Assembly: GCA_013390785.1 (NCBI GenBank)
Contig: JACASW010000003.1
Location: 1-64,000 of the forward strand
Origin: Marine Group I thaumarchaeote
Lineage (GTDB): Archaea; Thermoproteota; Nitrososphaeria; Nitrososphaerales; Nitrosopumilaceae
DNA: 64,000 nt
Direction: 5' to 3'
Shown here: in pieces, positions 34,468-43,566 of the stretch
How positions within the stretch are numbered: the first letter of the stretch is position 1
Layout: every line of letters starts with the position of its first letter
Program-made: the position numbers and the translations under genes
Notes under the pieces: model-generated
Databases searched by the model: none
Told to the model about the DNA's origin: nothing
The model's input: the letters and a program-made list of their open reading frames with translations, nothing else

Positions 34468-36528
34468 CTAAAGTATAATTACCGCAAAGAAAACAGGAAC
34501 AAAGACTATTGCAATTGTGTTAAGTAGTTTGATTACAGTGTTTAGTGCTGGACCTGCAGTATCTTTGTAAGGGTCACCGATAATATCTCCTACAACTGAA
34601 ACTTTGTGTTCTTCAGTACCTTTTTCACCCTTCATCTCAATGAGTTTTTTGGCATTATCCCATGCACCACCAGTATTTGCCAAGTGATATGCAAGGCATA
34701 TTCCAGTAACAACTGCACCCATAAGTAAACCTGCAACTGCAGATGGTCCTAATAATACACCAACAACAATTGGTGCAGCAACAGCTATTGATGCTGATTT
34801 CCAAAGCTCGCCTAATGAAGCAACAGTGGCAACGTCTACACATTTTGCATAATCAGGTTTTGATGTTCCTGCAAGTATTCCAGAATCATTCTTGAATTGT
34901 CTTCGTACTTCATCCACCATTCTCTTTGCAGCCCTTTCAACACCGCTAATTAATTGACCAGTTATAATGAATGGAATTAATCCTCCAACAAGTAGACCTA
35001 CAATTACTGCAGGGTTTGATAGACCATAATCAATTACCATGTCGCTGAAATAATGTGTGGCTTCAAATTGAAATGCCTGAATCATTGCTAACGCTGCTAA
35101 TGCAGCACTTGCAATTGCAAAGCCCTTAGTCACTGCCTTTGTAGTATTTCCAACAGCATCAATCTCATCAGTAATTTTACGATTATCTTCACCCATTCCA
35201 GTCATTTCTACAATTCCACCTGCATTATCTGCAATTGGACCAAACGCATCAATAGCAAGAACAATTCCTGCAAGACTTAACATTGCCATTGCAGTAAGTG
35301 ATGTTCCAAATATTCCATAAAGTAATGGGTCAGAGCCTTCAGGTGCTGCTGAAGCACACATGGCAAATGATATGATGATTGCCGCAACTAATGCAATCAT
35401 AAATGGTCCAGTTGATTGTAATCCCTTTATAATTCCCATTAATGTGAGTGATGCATAACCCCACTTTGCAGATTCTGAGATTTCTCTAACTGGTTTGAAC
35501 TTGTAATTTGTATAATAATCTGTGATCTTTTGAATGACAGGAACTAGAATCACACCTATCACAGTAGCACCAAATAATGCATATGCAATTGGGCTTGTAC
35601 CTAGAATTATGTATGTGAATACAAAGTTTAATGCAATTGCGATTGCAGCTGTGACATAAAATGAAATGTTGAGAGGTTTCATTACATCCGTAATCTTTCT
35701 TGTTCCAATTGTAGCAGTACCAATAATTGAAGCAATTAATCCAGACGCACCAATCAATATAGGATACGCAAAGTTTTCTGGTGAACCTATTAGCGCAGCA
35801 ATTAGTAATGATGCCAAAATAGTTACAATGTAAGATTCGTAAACATCAGAGCCCATTCCTGCAGCATCACCGACATTATCACCTACATTATCTGCAATTG
35901 TAGCAGGGTTGCGGGGATCGTCTTCTGGAATATTGGCTTCAACTTTACCGACTAAATCTGCACCCATATCTGCAGCTTTTGTAAATATTCCACCACCAAT
36001 TCTAATGAATAACGCTATTAGACTTGCACCAATTCCAACACCTGCAATAGTAATTGGATTTGGGTATATCATGTACAATATAGCAGTAGCAACCAATGCC
36101 ATAGCTGGAACTGCAAGGCCTACAGTTGCACCACCTCTAAATGCTATTGCGAATGTTTTACCTAATCCAGAACTTGTTGCATTGGCTGCTCTAACAGCTG
36201 CTTTTACAGTAACTTTTAGAGAGATAAATCCTGCAACTGCAGATAGTGTTGCGCCGACCGCAAATGCAATTCCATTTGACTCACCAATAAAGAATCCAAT
36301 AATAACAGATAATCCAATTGCTATTGGAACAATAATTTTCATTTCACGCTTAAGAAACGCAGCAGCACCTTGACGTACAGCATGAGAGATTTCAAGCATT
36401 TCTTTTGTACCTGGTTTCTGTTTTGCAACCCATCCAGTATATGCTGCTGCAACCGAAAATGAGGCGATTGCCGCAATAATCGGCAAGATGACCTCTAATG
36501 GTAGAGGTAAAGTATCTTGAAATGTCAT
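34468..36528 (-). CDS. hppA: Membrane proton-translocating pyrophosphatase, K+-independent type
   Basis: A 686-residue, about 16-helix enzyme that couples PPi hydrolysis to H+ pumping. The pyrophosphate/Mg sites are visible: DVGADLVGKVE-type segment (here DMGADLVGKVE), DPRNPATIADNVGDNVGD and, near the end, DNAKKLIE with VVGDIIGDPYKDTAGPALN. The K+-dependence marker reads GNTTKAVTKGFAI (K-x2-T), matching the K+-independent proton-pumping subfamily rather than A-x2-G. It would recover energy from the PPi made by acyl-CoA synthetases and polymer synthesis. Confidence 0.96.
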   Translation of the reverse strand: MTFQDTLPLPLEVILPIIAAIASFSVAAAYTGWVAKQKPGTKEMLEISHAVRQGAAAFLKREMKIIVPIAIGLSVIIGFFIGESNGIAFAVGATLSAVAGFISLKVTVKAAVRAANATSSGLGKTFAIAFRGGATVGLAVPAMALVATAILYMIYPNPITIAGVGIGASLIALFIRIGGGIFTKAADMGADLVGKVEANIPEDDPRNPATIADNVGDNVGDAAGMGSDVYESYIVTILASLLIAALIGSPENFAYPILIGASGLIASIIGTATIGTRKITDVMKPLNISFYVTAAIAIALNFVFTYIILGTSPIAYALFGATVIGVILVPVIQKITDYYTNYKFKPVREISESAKWGYASLTLMGIIKGLQSTGPFMIALVAAIIISFAMCASAAPEGSDPLLYGIFGTSLTAMAMLSLAGIVLAIDAFGPIADNAGGIVEMTGMGEDNRKITDEIDAVGNTTKAVTKGFAIASAALAALAMIQAFQFEATHYFSDMVIDYGLSNPAVIVGLLVGGLIPFIITGQLISGVERAAKRMVDEVRRQFKNDSGILAGTSKPDYAKCVDVATVASLGELWKSASIAVAAPIVVGVLLGPSAVAGLLMGAVVTGICLAYHLANTGGAWDNAKKLIEMKGEKGTEEHKVSVVGDIIGDPYKDTAGPALNTVIKLLNTIAIVFVPVFFAVIIL

Positions 36529-36590
36529 CTTATAATTGAAAAACGAAATTGTTGTAAATATAAATCATCAAGCAAAAATTTTTAGTCAAT

Positions 36591-36953
36591 TCATTTTCTT
36601 TTTTGATACGGTAGAAACTTCTTCCCTCGCAAGCCCTGCCTGACCAGCTTATTGAACCTCTTTCCATGACCTAGATATGGAAATCTTTGATGGATCAATT
36701 CATGTACGATCGTATTCTCTAGATCTTTCTCATCTGAAATTTTCCTGATATTAATAAATATTAAATTCTGTTTATTGTATGAAAGGCCCAGATACTTGTA
36801 GGCTGAGGTACGCGCACCTTCAGTCATCTCCCTTGGCATGTCAAGAACCTCACGTGTGGTAAGTAGTACTTTTGGTTCTGTAATCGAAAAACGATTGGCA
36901 TATACACCAACTTTCTCATAAATTCTTAGTTTCAGATCAGGATCTAATTTCAT
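36591..36953 (-). CDS. SprT-like zinc metalloprotease-domain protein
   Basis: A 120-residue protein with the HEXXH motif H84-E-L-I-H88 (NTIVHELIHQRFPYLGHGKRF) and a probable third ligand H96, as in SprT/Spartan cores. The zinc ribbon of longer homologues is absent. In eukaryotes Spartan digests DNA-protein crosslinks; the role of short archaeal forms is unknown. Confidence 0.85.
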   Translation of the reverse strand: MKLDPDLKLRIYEKVGVYANRFSITEPKVLLTTREVLDMPREMTEGARTSAYKYLGLSYNKQNLIFINIRKISDEKDLENTIVHELIHQRFPYLGHGKRFNKLVRQGLRGKKFLPYQKRK

Positions 36954-37026
36954 GTAATTTAATGGCAGAATGTTAGTTTATCATATAATGTCAATTGTTG
37001 TTTTGATCTTTGTTTAGCTTTACAAA

Positions 37027-37090
37027 GTAGGGTCAGAGTTTTAGTAGTGTAATCATAAGTCATACAGCCACCGTCTCATCATACCCCTAA
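37027..37090 (-). ncRNA. Candidate C/D box sRNA
   Basis: On the minus strand, directly after the dephospho-CoA kinase stop, are: closing stem GGGG (84-87 of the 37000 block), C box ATGATGA (37082-37076), a C'-like box ATGATTA, a 13-base guide-like stretch CACTACTAAAACT, D box CTGA (37036-37033) and stem CCCTAC. The stem plus 3-base bulge plus tandem G-A layout fits a kink-turn, and the size (about 64 nt) is normal. The D' box is weak (CTGT). Called from boxes alone, without a checked target. Confidence 0.45.
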
Positions 37091-37584
37091 TTCATTGCAT
37101 CAAGTATTTTTTGAACCTTCGCTCGTATTTCAGGCGTGATTGTAACAATAACCAAACCCTCGTTCGGCTGACCGTACATCACGACAGAATTTTCAGGCGC
37201 AGAGATACATGCAGGTATGACAAGAAGATCCTCCTCCCCATCTACTATGATTCTAACAGGCGGTTCACTAGAAAATGCTTTTTTAATAACCTGAATACTT
37301 TCTTCGGTTATTTCACCAGGTGGATTTTTACAAGAAAGTTTTGTATTTATCGTATCATCAATAGGAACCATACGCTGATTACGTTTTTCGAGACCGTCTA
37401 TAATTTGAATCTGTGGTTTGAGACCTAATTGTAACATATTTTCAGTTGTTCTATCTCCTACTGTAATTAAAACTGATTCAGCAGAAATTTTTTTTATAAT
37501 ATTTTCTTTGTTTGGATCATTATCACTGACTAAATTTCCTAATGGGTTTTTAAGCTGACCACGAAGATCATCAGGTAGTTGCAA
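37087..37584 (-). CDS. GTP-dependent dephospho-CoA kinase (DUF359)
   Basis: A 165-residue archaeal enzyme for the last step of CoA synthesis. DUF359 hallmarks are present: VGDRTTENMLQLGLKPQIQIIDG (with substrate-binding Asp), NPPGEITEE and VDGEEDLLVIPA. It starts 6 bp after the Mrp gene stop on the same strand, suggesting one transcript. Confidence 0.9.
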   Translation of the reverse strand: MQLPDDLRGQLKNPLGNLVSDNDPNKENIIKKISAESVLITVGDRTTENMLQLGLKPQIQIIDGLEKRNQRMVPIDDTINTKLSCKNPPGEITEESIQVIKKAFSSEPPVRIIVDGEEDLLVIPACISAPENSVVMYGQPNEGLVIVTITPEIRAKVQKILDAMN

Positions 37585-37590
37585 GAAAAT

Positions 37591-38874
37591 CTAACTAGCT
37601 GGTGGAGTTGTCTGTACCTTGGGTTTTCCAAATAGGTGTTGTATAATAGATACCTGTATTGTGCGTTCTAATTCAGCCCAAGTTTTGTTCTCATCCTCTG
37701 GCAATATGTTACCGCCCAGAGTAACCATCTCATCAATTATTCCAACTAGAATTTTTTTTCTTTCTTCGGGAGACAAACCATCCCATTTTGCTTCTGCTTC
37801 CGCTTCTTCCTTCTGCTTATAGTGTTGAATACTGCACTGCGCTGCAATATTTTTAGCGGCTACAGTAAATGCTTCAGCGCTTGGAGAATCAGGTTGTGTA
37901 ATCATGACAGGCTTTCCCAATTCGGATCCTTCCATAATTCCTGAATTGAGTGGTATCGCACCAAGTAATGGCATGTTATGCTTTTCACTAATTCTTTCTG
38001 CACCGCCCTGACCAAATATGTAATGTTTTTCGTTACACTTTGAACACTCAAAATGACTCATGTTTTCAACAACACCCAGCATTGGTACGTTAAGCTTAGA
38101 AAACATTCCAATTGCTTTACTAGCAACACTACTTGCCACCTCCTGCGGAGTTGTAACAACAAGAATTCCTGTAATTGGAATTGTTTGTGCCAATGTTAAT
38201 GGTATATCACCTGTACCAGGTGGTAAATCAACAATTAGATAATCTAAATCAGTCCAAAGAGTATCAACTAAAAACTGTTTTACAATTCCAGATATGATTG
38301 GACCTCTGTAAATTGCTGCTTGATGCTCTTGCTCTGCAAAAAAACCAAAAGACACAACCTTAATACCTTCATATTCTGGTGGAACTAATTTCCGTTTTTC
38401 TTGATCCATCTCTACGTCCATTTCAGTTCCTTTCATTCCAAGCATTAGTGGTATACTTGGACCATAGATGTCAGCATCTAACAAACCAACTTTAGCCCCA
38501 GTTTTTGCAAGTGCTAATGAAAGATTTAATGCAACAGTGGATTTTCCTACTCCACCTTTACCACTGGCAACAGCCACAATATTTTTAACACCTTTCATAA
38601 ATTCGTCTGCATCTAGTGATCTTCCTTCCATTACTTTTGCAGTTACATTCATGTCAAGATTCTTAATCTCGTCAAGTTCTTTGATTGCATTACGAACATC
38701 TTCTTCAATCTGTTCATTAAACGGGCATGCTGGTGTAGTAAGCTCTAGCGTAAACTTCAAGTTGCCAGAATTAAGATCCAAATCTTTGATCATTCCCATT
38801 GAGACGATATCCTTGTTTAGGTCAGGATCAATTACAGTTGAAAGTTTGTTAATAACATCGTCAATACCAACCAT
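37591..38874 (-). CDS. mrp: Mrp/ApbC-type iron-sulfur cluster carrier ATPase
   Basis: P-loop protein of 427 aa from the ATG at 38874. That start is chosen because MVGIDDVINKL fits the family and a TATA box lies 26 bp upstream; a slightly longer frame begins at 38892. An N-terminal MIP18/DUF59 domain (about 1-85) precedes the deviant Walker A GKGGVGKSTVALNLSLALA and DADIYGPSIPLMLG. The cluster-bridging C-x2-C is CSKCNEKHYIFGQGG. It assembles or transfers Fe-S clusters. A C-terminal extension of about 75 residues follows the usual core. Confidence 0.93.
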   Translation of the reverse strand: MVGIDDVINKLSTVIDPDLNKDIVSMGMIKDLDLNSGNLKFTLELTTPACPFNEQIEEDVRNAIKELDEIKNLDMNVTAKVMEGRSLDADEFMKGVKNIVAVASGKGGVGKSTVALNLSLALAKTGAKVGLLDADIYGPSIPLMLGMKGTEMDVEMDQEKRKLVPPEYEGIKVVSFGFFAEQEHQAAIYRGPIISGIVKQFLVDTLWTDLDYLIVDLPPGTGDIPLTLAQTIPITGILVVTTPQEVASSVASKAIGMFSKLNVPMLGVVENMSHFECSKCNEKHYIFGQGGAERISEKHNMPLLGAIPLNSGIMEGSELGKPVMITQPDSPSAEAFTVAAKNIAAQCSIQHYKQKEEAEAEAKWDGLSPEERKKILVGIIDEMVTLGGNILPEDENKTWAELERTIQVSIIQHLFGKPKVQTTPPAS

Positions 38875-38896
38875 AGCGCAAAATCCTTCCATACTT

Positions 38897-38904
38897 TATT
38901 TAAA
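38897..38904 (-). promoter_or_regulatory. TATA box of the mrp operon
   Basis: TTTAAATA on the minus strand is centred 26-27 bp before the ATG at 38874, placing the transcription start on the start codon (leaderless) and supporting the shorter Mrp. Confidence 0.5.
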
Positions 38905-39007
38905 GATAGGCAGATTTAGCTTGGCATAATTAGAAAATATAGTCTGAATACAAATCTGGTATTGTTTTCCAAAAGGTTCATAAGGTGAAAATCGACATCA
39001 ATTCAAA

Positions 39008-39658
39008 GTGTTTTCACTTTCTACATTAGAAGATATTGTTAGGATACCACCTAACCTTTTTGGCACATCATTGAATAAGGCTGCAATCGATATTCTCAAG
39101 TCAAAATATGAAAGCATGGTTAAAGCTGATTTGGGCTATATCATCATGATCCTTAATGCAGATGTTGAACCGATGGGAAAAGTAATTGCTGGTGACGGTG
39201 GTACATTTCATAGAGTTACATTTGATGCATTAACATTTTATCCAAAACTTCAGGAAATAATCTATGGCGAATTAGTAGACATCACTGACTTTGGCGCATT
39301 TGTTAGAATTGGTCCTACCGATGCATTACTACATCTATCGCAAGTGATGGATGATTATCTAAAAAGTAATATTGCATCTGGTGTCATACTTGCAAATCAA
39401 AGTGGACGAACATTAAAAATTGGTTCTACAATCAGAACAAGAATTACGGCTGTGTCACTTGGAAAAGCGTCAACAATGGGAAAAATAGGTATTACATGTA
39501 GACAGCCATTTTTAGGTACAGATGAATGGATTGAAGAGGATCTTAAAAAGGCAAATGGTGTAGAAGAAAAAGCTGACGTCAAGAAGGAAAAGAAAGAAGA
39601 AAAAGCTGACGTCAAGAAGGAAAAGAAAGAAGAAACAGTAGAAGTAAAGGAGAAATAA
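39008..39658 (+). CDS. rpo7: RNA polymerase subunit Rpo7 (E') with charged repeat tail
   Basis: A 216-residue Rpo7/RpoE1. The N-terminal RNP-like tip domain (FSLSTLEDIVRIPPNLF, DLGYIIMILNADVEP) and S1 domain (YGELVDITDFGAFVRIGPTDALLHLSQVMDDY) are complete. The C-terminus is extended by about 30 residues made of a tandem ADVKKEKKEEK unit, encoded by a 33-bp direct repeat (39572-39604 and 39605-39637). Start GTG at 39008. With Rpo4 it forms the polymerase stalk. Spt4 follows 1 bp after the stop. Confidence 0.93.
   Translation: MFSLSTLEDIVRIPPNLFGTSLNKAAIDILKSKYESMVKADLGYIIMILNADVEPMGKVIAGDGGTFHRVTFDALTFYPKLQEIIYGELVDITDFGAFVRIGPTDALLHLSQVMDDYLKSNIASGVILANQSGRTLKIGSTIRTRITAVSLGKASTMGKIGITCRQPFLGTDEWIEEDLKKANGVEEKADVKKEKKEEKADVKKEKKEETVEVKEK
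39572..39637 (+). repeat. 33-bp tandem repeat inside rpo7
   Basis: Two direct copies of a 33-bp unit (39572-39604 and 39605-39637) beginning GCTGACGTCAAGAAGG, differing only at the last bases, encode the Lys/Glu-rich 11-residue unit at the Rpo7 C-terminus. Confidence 0.85.
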
Positions 39659-39659
39659 T

Positions 39660-39866
39660 ATGGTAAAGGAACTAGCATGCAGAAAATGCAAATGTATTAC
39701 TACAACCAAGGTATGTCCAGCGTGTAGATCGTCAGACCTAACTCCTGACTGGGAGGGAGTAGTTATAGTAGCAAATCCAAACCAATCTAAAATTGCAAAA
39801 ACCCTGAAAATAAGTGTGGAACAATGGAAAAAAGAACATCCAAAATATGCACTTAAGGTAACCTAA
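39660..39866 (+). CDS. spt4: Transcription elongation factor Spt4 (RpoE'')
   Basis: A 68-residue zinc protein: CRKCKCITTTKVCPACRSSDLTPDWEG, with four zinc cysteines, and IVANPNQSKIAKTL, the conserved Spt4 core. It partners Spt5 in elongation. Immediately downstream of rpo7, the usual archaeal arrangement. Confidence 0.95.
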   Translation: MVKELACRKCKCITTTKVCPACRSSDLTPDWEGVVIVANPNQSKIAKTLKISVEQWKKEHPKYALKVT

Positions 39867-39867
39867 G

Positions 39868-40698
39868 TTGGGTACTAATATCAAAAAAGAATTATTACGA
39901 TTTATTTCTGAAGATGTACAAAGTGGTGATATCACAAGTGTGTTATTACCAAAAAAGAAGATTAAAGCTAAAATCATTTCAAGACAAGAAGGTATTTTAG
40001 CTGGTATCAGATTTGCGAAGGATATATTCTATCTAAAAGGTTGTCGCGTTAGAATAATAAAAAAAGATGGTGTTAAGTTAAAACCAAACCAAATAATTTT
40101 GCAAGTATCTGGTGATGCAAAAGCTGTTTTGTCATGTGAAAGGACAGTCTTAAACCTGTTAGCTAGAATGAGTGGGATTGCCACACAAACAAGTTTGCTA
40201 GTATCAAAAATTAGAAAAATAAACAGAAAGACAAAACTTTATTCAACGAGAAAAACAGCCCCTGGTCTTAGATTTTTTGATAAGGAGGCTGTTGTTATTG
40301 GTGGTGGTCACAAGCATAGAATGTCATTGAATGATATGGTTATGATAAAAGATAATCATCTGTTGGTATCCAACTCAATAGAAAATATTACAAAAAATGC
40401 ACGAAGACAGCACAAAGATGTTGAGGTAGAGGTAGAAAATCAAAGAGATGCTATGATTGCAGCTAGTAGTGGTGCAACAATTGTTATGCTTGACAACTTT
40501 TCTCCAGCACAGATCAAAAAAACAATCTCTGCTCTTCAAAAGAAAAAACTACGTAATAAGGTAAAATTGGAAGCGTCTGGTGGAATAAACTCCAAAAACA
40601 TTGCCGCATATGCAAAAACTGGTGTTGATATGATCTCTGTAGGTTCCATCACGAACTCTGTCAAGAGTTTAGACCTTAGCCTGGAAGTTTGTGTTTAG
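39868..40698 (+). CDS. nadC: Nicotinate-nucleotide pyrophosphorylase (carboxylating)
   Basis: Quinolinate phosphoribosyltransferase of 276 aa: makes nicotinate mononucleotide from quinolinate and PRPP. Motifs: SGDITSVLLPKKKIKAKI, ERTVLNLLARMSGIATQT, STRKTAPGLRFFDKEAV (PRPP/quinolinate Arg-Lys), GGGHKHRMSLNDMVMIKDNH, and LEASGGINSKNI. Start TTG at 39868, 1 bp after the spt4 stop. It faces nadA 3 bp away. Confidence 0.95.
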   Translation: MGTNIKKELLRFISEDVQSGDITSVLLPKKKIKAKIISRQEGILAGIRFAKDIFYLKGCRVRIIKKDGVKLKPNQIILQVSGDAKAVLSCERTVLNLLARMSGIATQTSLLVSKIRKINRKTKLYSTRKTAPGLRFFDKEAVVIGGGHKHRMSLNDMVMIKDNHLLVSNSIENITKNARRQHKDVEVEVENQRDAMIAASSGATIVMLDNFSPAQIKKTISALQKKKLRNKVKLEASGGINSKNIAAYAKTGVDMISVGSITNSVKSLDLSLEVCV

Positions 40699-40701
40699 AT
40701 T

Positions 40702-41637
40702 TTAGCTGATTGAAAGCATTCGTTCAATTGCCAGACGTGCCTTATCCGCAATTCTTTTTGCAACTTTCACTTCATATTTTTCATCATACAAAGAACGATA
40801 CACCTTATCCAATGTAATCATCTTCATATACTCACATTCCGCATTTTCTGAAGCGGGAATGAATGTTTTTTGTGGGTTTTGTTGTCTCATTCTGTACAAA
40901 ATTCCAGTTTCAGTTGCAACCACAAACTGCTGTGAATTAGATTTTGAAACATGATTCATCATACCTTCAGTAGAAAGAATCTCAACTTGATGGTTCTTGT
41001 AATGCCCTGATGCAACATCATGCATCATCGGAGTAGTACAACTACATTCTGGATGAATAACAAACTCTGCATTTTTCAGTTCAGCCAATTTTTTTTCAAC
41101 ATGATCAGGGGTAATTCCTGCATGAACATGACATTCCCCAGCCCAAATCTGCATATTCTTTCTGCCGGTAATTTTTGCCACATAAGAACCCAAAAACATG
41201 TCAGGTAAGAACAAGATCTCCTTCTCCTTAGGAATTGCATTTACAACGTTCACTGCGTTAGACGATGTGCAGCAGTAGTCAAGCTCTGACTTTATTTCAG
41301 CCGTTGTGTTAACATAGCCAACTGAAATTGCATCTGGATGTTCTTTTTTCCACTTTCTTAGTTGATCAACTGTAATAGAATCTGATAATGAACACCCAGC
41401 CTCCAGATCAGGAATTAAAACTCTTTTGTCAGGGCTGACAATTGCTGCAGTCTCAGCCATAAAGTGTACACCACAAAATAGAATTGTTTTTTGCTTTACC
41501 TTAGCAGCCTGTCTTGATAGACCTAATGAATCCCCAACAAAATCAGCAACATCCTGCACTTCAGGAATCTGATAGTTGTGCGCAAGTATGACTACGTCCT
41601 TTTCCTTCTTTAGTCTTAGAACTTCGTCCTTTAACAT
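40702..41637 (-). CDS. nadA: Quinolinate synthase
   Basis: 4Fe-4S enzyme condensing iminoaspartate and dihydroxyacetone phosphate. The start MLKDEVLRLKKEKD at 41637 fits the family; a frame 15 bp longer exists. Conserved segments are ILAHNYQIPEVQDVADFVGDSLGLSR, the cluster cysteines in LFCGVHFMAETA, HPECSCTTPMMHD and ENAECEYMKM, and GYVNTTAEIKSELDYCCTSSNAV. The length (311 aa) is normal. Confidence 0.95.
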   Translation of the reverse strand: MLKDEVLRLKKEKDVVILAHNYQIPEVQDVADFVGDSLGLSRQAAKVKQKTILFCGVHFMAETAAIVSPDKRVLIPDLEAGCSLSDSITVDQLRKWKKEHPDAISVGYVNTTAEIKSELDYCCTSSNAVNVVNAIPKEKEILFLPDMFLGSYVAKITGRKNMQIWAGECHVHAGITPDHVEKKLAELKNAEFVIHPECSCTTPMMHDVASGHYKNHQVEILSTEGMMNHVSKSNSQQFVVATETGILYRMRQQNPQKTFIPASENAECEYMKMITLDKVYRSLYDEKYEVKVAKRIADKARLAIERMLSIS

Positions 41638-41728
41638 AACCAAAAAAAACAAACTTGTATAATCATTTAAAGGATAATGTATGGTTCAAATTTGTCTTCA
41701 AAATTAATTTAATTGGCAATTTTTGCCC

Positions 41729-42547
41729 CTACGTTCCTATCTGAACTTCTTTTGTGCAAATCTGCCTTAGTAATTCAATAGCAGAAAGAGTGGCAAGCCT
41801 GCTTGTCTTTGGATTCATAGAATCAGGTACGTTTTCAACAGTGATCTTCATGTTGCCGAATTTTCCATTTGCGTTAATTTCATGCGTGTTTTTGTCTATG
41901 TTTGGATCTGCAACAACTCTAACGCTTGTATTGTCACCACCCAAGCCTACCAGACTGAGGAGTGCAGACACATTGACATTTTTAGGAAATAGTGATACAG
42001 CTTCCTTTGCTGCGCCATCAAAAAGGACAGTTGGTTCGGAAATTTTCTCAGGATCAATATCAGAACTGTCAAAGAATGGAGCACCCTTCAAAGAATTTGG
42101 GTTTTTAGTGGTAACAAGCACAACGGATTCAAGTTCGTCCCTTACCGCCTTTAATGCGTCAAGACCTGCTATTGCACCAGATGGAAGGTACACAGTCTTG
42201 CCAAAGTCCCTGCAGGCATCAGATAGCACCTCAAAGACAGACTCGTCCAACAATGCACCGGCAGACATTATCATCAAATCTTTTTTGTTCTGAAGTATGC
42301 TTACTGCATCACTTCGTACCGCGTCCTGTGATGCAGCCTCAACTACCAATTCAACCGAGTTTGAAGAGAGTAGGTGTGAATTTGCTACAACTTCAGGCTT
42401 TTGTTTTAGCTTTGAAACCAGATTGTCAGCATGTGATCTTTCGATATCATATACATGCGTAAGCGTAGCGGGAATTTTTCCCGAGTCAATTGCAAGCGCT
42501 ATCTGTGTTCCTATGGCACCGCAACCCAAAAGACCAATTCTTTTCAA
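41729..42547 (-). CDS. nadX: L-aspartate dehydrogenase
   Basis: NAD(P)-dependent enzyme of 272 aa converting aspartate to iminoaspartate, the substrate for NadA. It has Rossmann motif RIGLLGCGAIGTQIALAID, IMSAGALLDE, LPSGAIAGLDALKA and the substrate region THEINANGKFGNMKI with catalytic His. It stands upstream of nadA on the same strand, so NadX, NadA and NadC make a full anaerobic-type de novo NAD route (oxygen-independent, unlike NadB). Confidence 0.93.
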   Translation of the reverse strand: MKRIGLLGCGAIGTQIALAIDSGKIPATLTHVYDIERSHADNLVSKLKQKPEVVANSHLLSSNSVELVVEAASQDAVRSDAVSILQNKKDLMIMSAGALLDESVFEVLSDACRDFGKTVYLPSGAIAGLDALKAVRDELESVVLVTTKNPNSLKGAPFFDSSDIDPEKISEPTVLFDGAAKEAVSLFPKNVNVSALLSLVGLGGDNTSVRVVADPNIDKNTHEINANGKFGNMKITVENVPDSMNPKTSRLATLSAIELLRQICTKEVQIGT

Positions 42548-42668
42548 ATCGATAAAAATGCAATTGTGATTATAATTAAACTCTGAGATATAGGCAAAAA
42601 AATTCTCGAATTTTTATTGATAGGTTATTCTGACATTACCACAAGCACGATTTCAAGCTAATTCTGAC

Positions 42669-42687
42669 GGGGTAAATTTTACACCCC
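42669..42687. promoter_or_regulatory. Imperfect dyad upstream of nurA
   Basis: GGGGTAAATTTTACACCCC is an inverted repeat (GGGGT...ACCCC with internal TAAA/TTTA) ending 33 bp before the nurA start. It lies at the BRE/TATA distance and could be an operator of the repair operon. Confidence 0.35.
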
Positions 42688-42720
42688 AATATTCATATTC
42701 AATGAAACCGATCTTGCTAT

Positions 42721-43566
42721 ATGTTAAACAGTGTTCTCAAGGATGCAATCAAGAAACGCGACGAGACGCTGTCAATTTTGAAGGGTCCAACGTTTGAAAA
42801 GATAATCAGACAGGCCAAGTCAAACTGGGTAGATTTTTCACCAACAAAGCAGGATGTTGTGGCTGCTGGTATAGATAGCAGTTTCAACAGTACAAAATTT
42901 CAGGGTGCAGAACTGTGGGCGGTGACTGCAGTTTCTGTAAAGTCAGACAGTGAAATTCTGGTTGACCTGCATGAACACGGCCTTGATTCAAGCAAAGAAC
43001 TCTCTTCACTTGCAAGCAAGATGGAGGTTAACGCATGCGTAGAATCGGTTGATATAACTGAGCTGGTGCTGATGGACGGTTCAATTCATTCCCACTTTTT
43101 AAAAAGACAAAAACCACTAACAACTTCACTCGTTAATGCAATTACAAAGAAGAATAATGTTGTTTTTATCTCAAAAACATCCAATACCAAGAAACAGTTT
43201 GAAGACCTAGGCGCTATAGCAGGCGACATCTTCTATTACAATCATGCAACAGTTACTCCAGGATTCAGTAAGATTCACGAGGACTCTAGATTTGAGGAAC
43301 GTGGTGAAGCGCCGATTATCTCATCAGTTTTCGCCAGATTGGCAGAATCATTACCATTGATCAAGATTGAACTTCTGGGCTCTGGATATGCTGATAATGA
43401 TTTTAAATTAATTTTAAATAAAATTCTAAACAATAGTATTGGTGGATATCCATACGCACTAAAACTTGCACATAACAACTGCAAAATCTCGGGCAAAGAT
43501 TTGACAAAGCTTGCTAGTATTCATGGACTGTCAAATGAGATTGGTTCAAGGGAGGTTTTAGGATGA
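42721..43566 (+). CDS. nurA: NurA 5'-3' nuclease
   Basis: Nuclease of 281 aa acting with HerA in DNA end resection. The catalytic Asp/Glu motifs are AAGIDSSFNSTKFQGAELWAV and LMDGSIHSHFL, followed by KTSNTKK and the C-terminal YPYALKLAHNNCKI. The stop overlaps the herA start by 4 bp, the usual archaeal pairing. Confidence 0.93.
   Translation: MLNSVLKDAIKKRDETLSILKGPTFEKIIRQAKSNWVDFSPTKQDVVAAGIDSSFNSTKFQGAELWAVTAVSVKSDSEILVDLHEHGLDSSKELSSLASKMEVNACVESVDITELVLMDGSIHSHFLKRQKPLTTSLVNAITKKNNVVFISKTSNTKKQFEDLGAIAGDIFYYNHATVTPGFSKIHEDSRFEERGEAPIISSVFARLAESLPLIKIELLGSGYADNDFKLILNKILNNSIGGYPYALKLAHNNCKISGKDLTKLASIHGLSNEIGSREVLG

Noticed and set aside
35909-36373. 154-aa plus-strand frame opposite hppA
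   Set aside because: Low-complexity Ala/Ile composition mirrors the membrane helices of the pyrophosphatase on the other strand.
38468-38929. 153-aa plus-strand frame opposite the start of mrp
   Set aside because: It covers the Walker A coding region of mrp in antisense and has no family features of its own.
41754-42293. 179-aa plus-strand frame opposite nadX
   Set aside because: NadX is full length with all motifs; the antisense frame is a codon-composition shadow.
42548-42720. Possible RNA gene in the nadX-nurA gap
   Set aside because: No cloverleaf, C/D boxes or stable long stem found; only the short dyad at 42669-42687.
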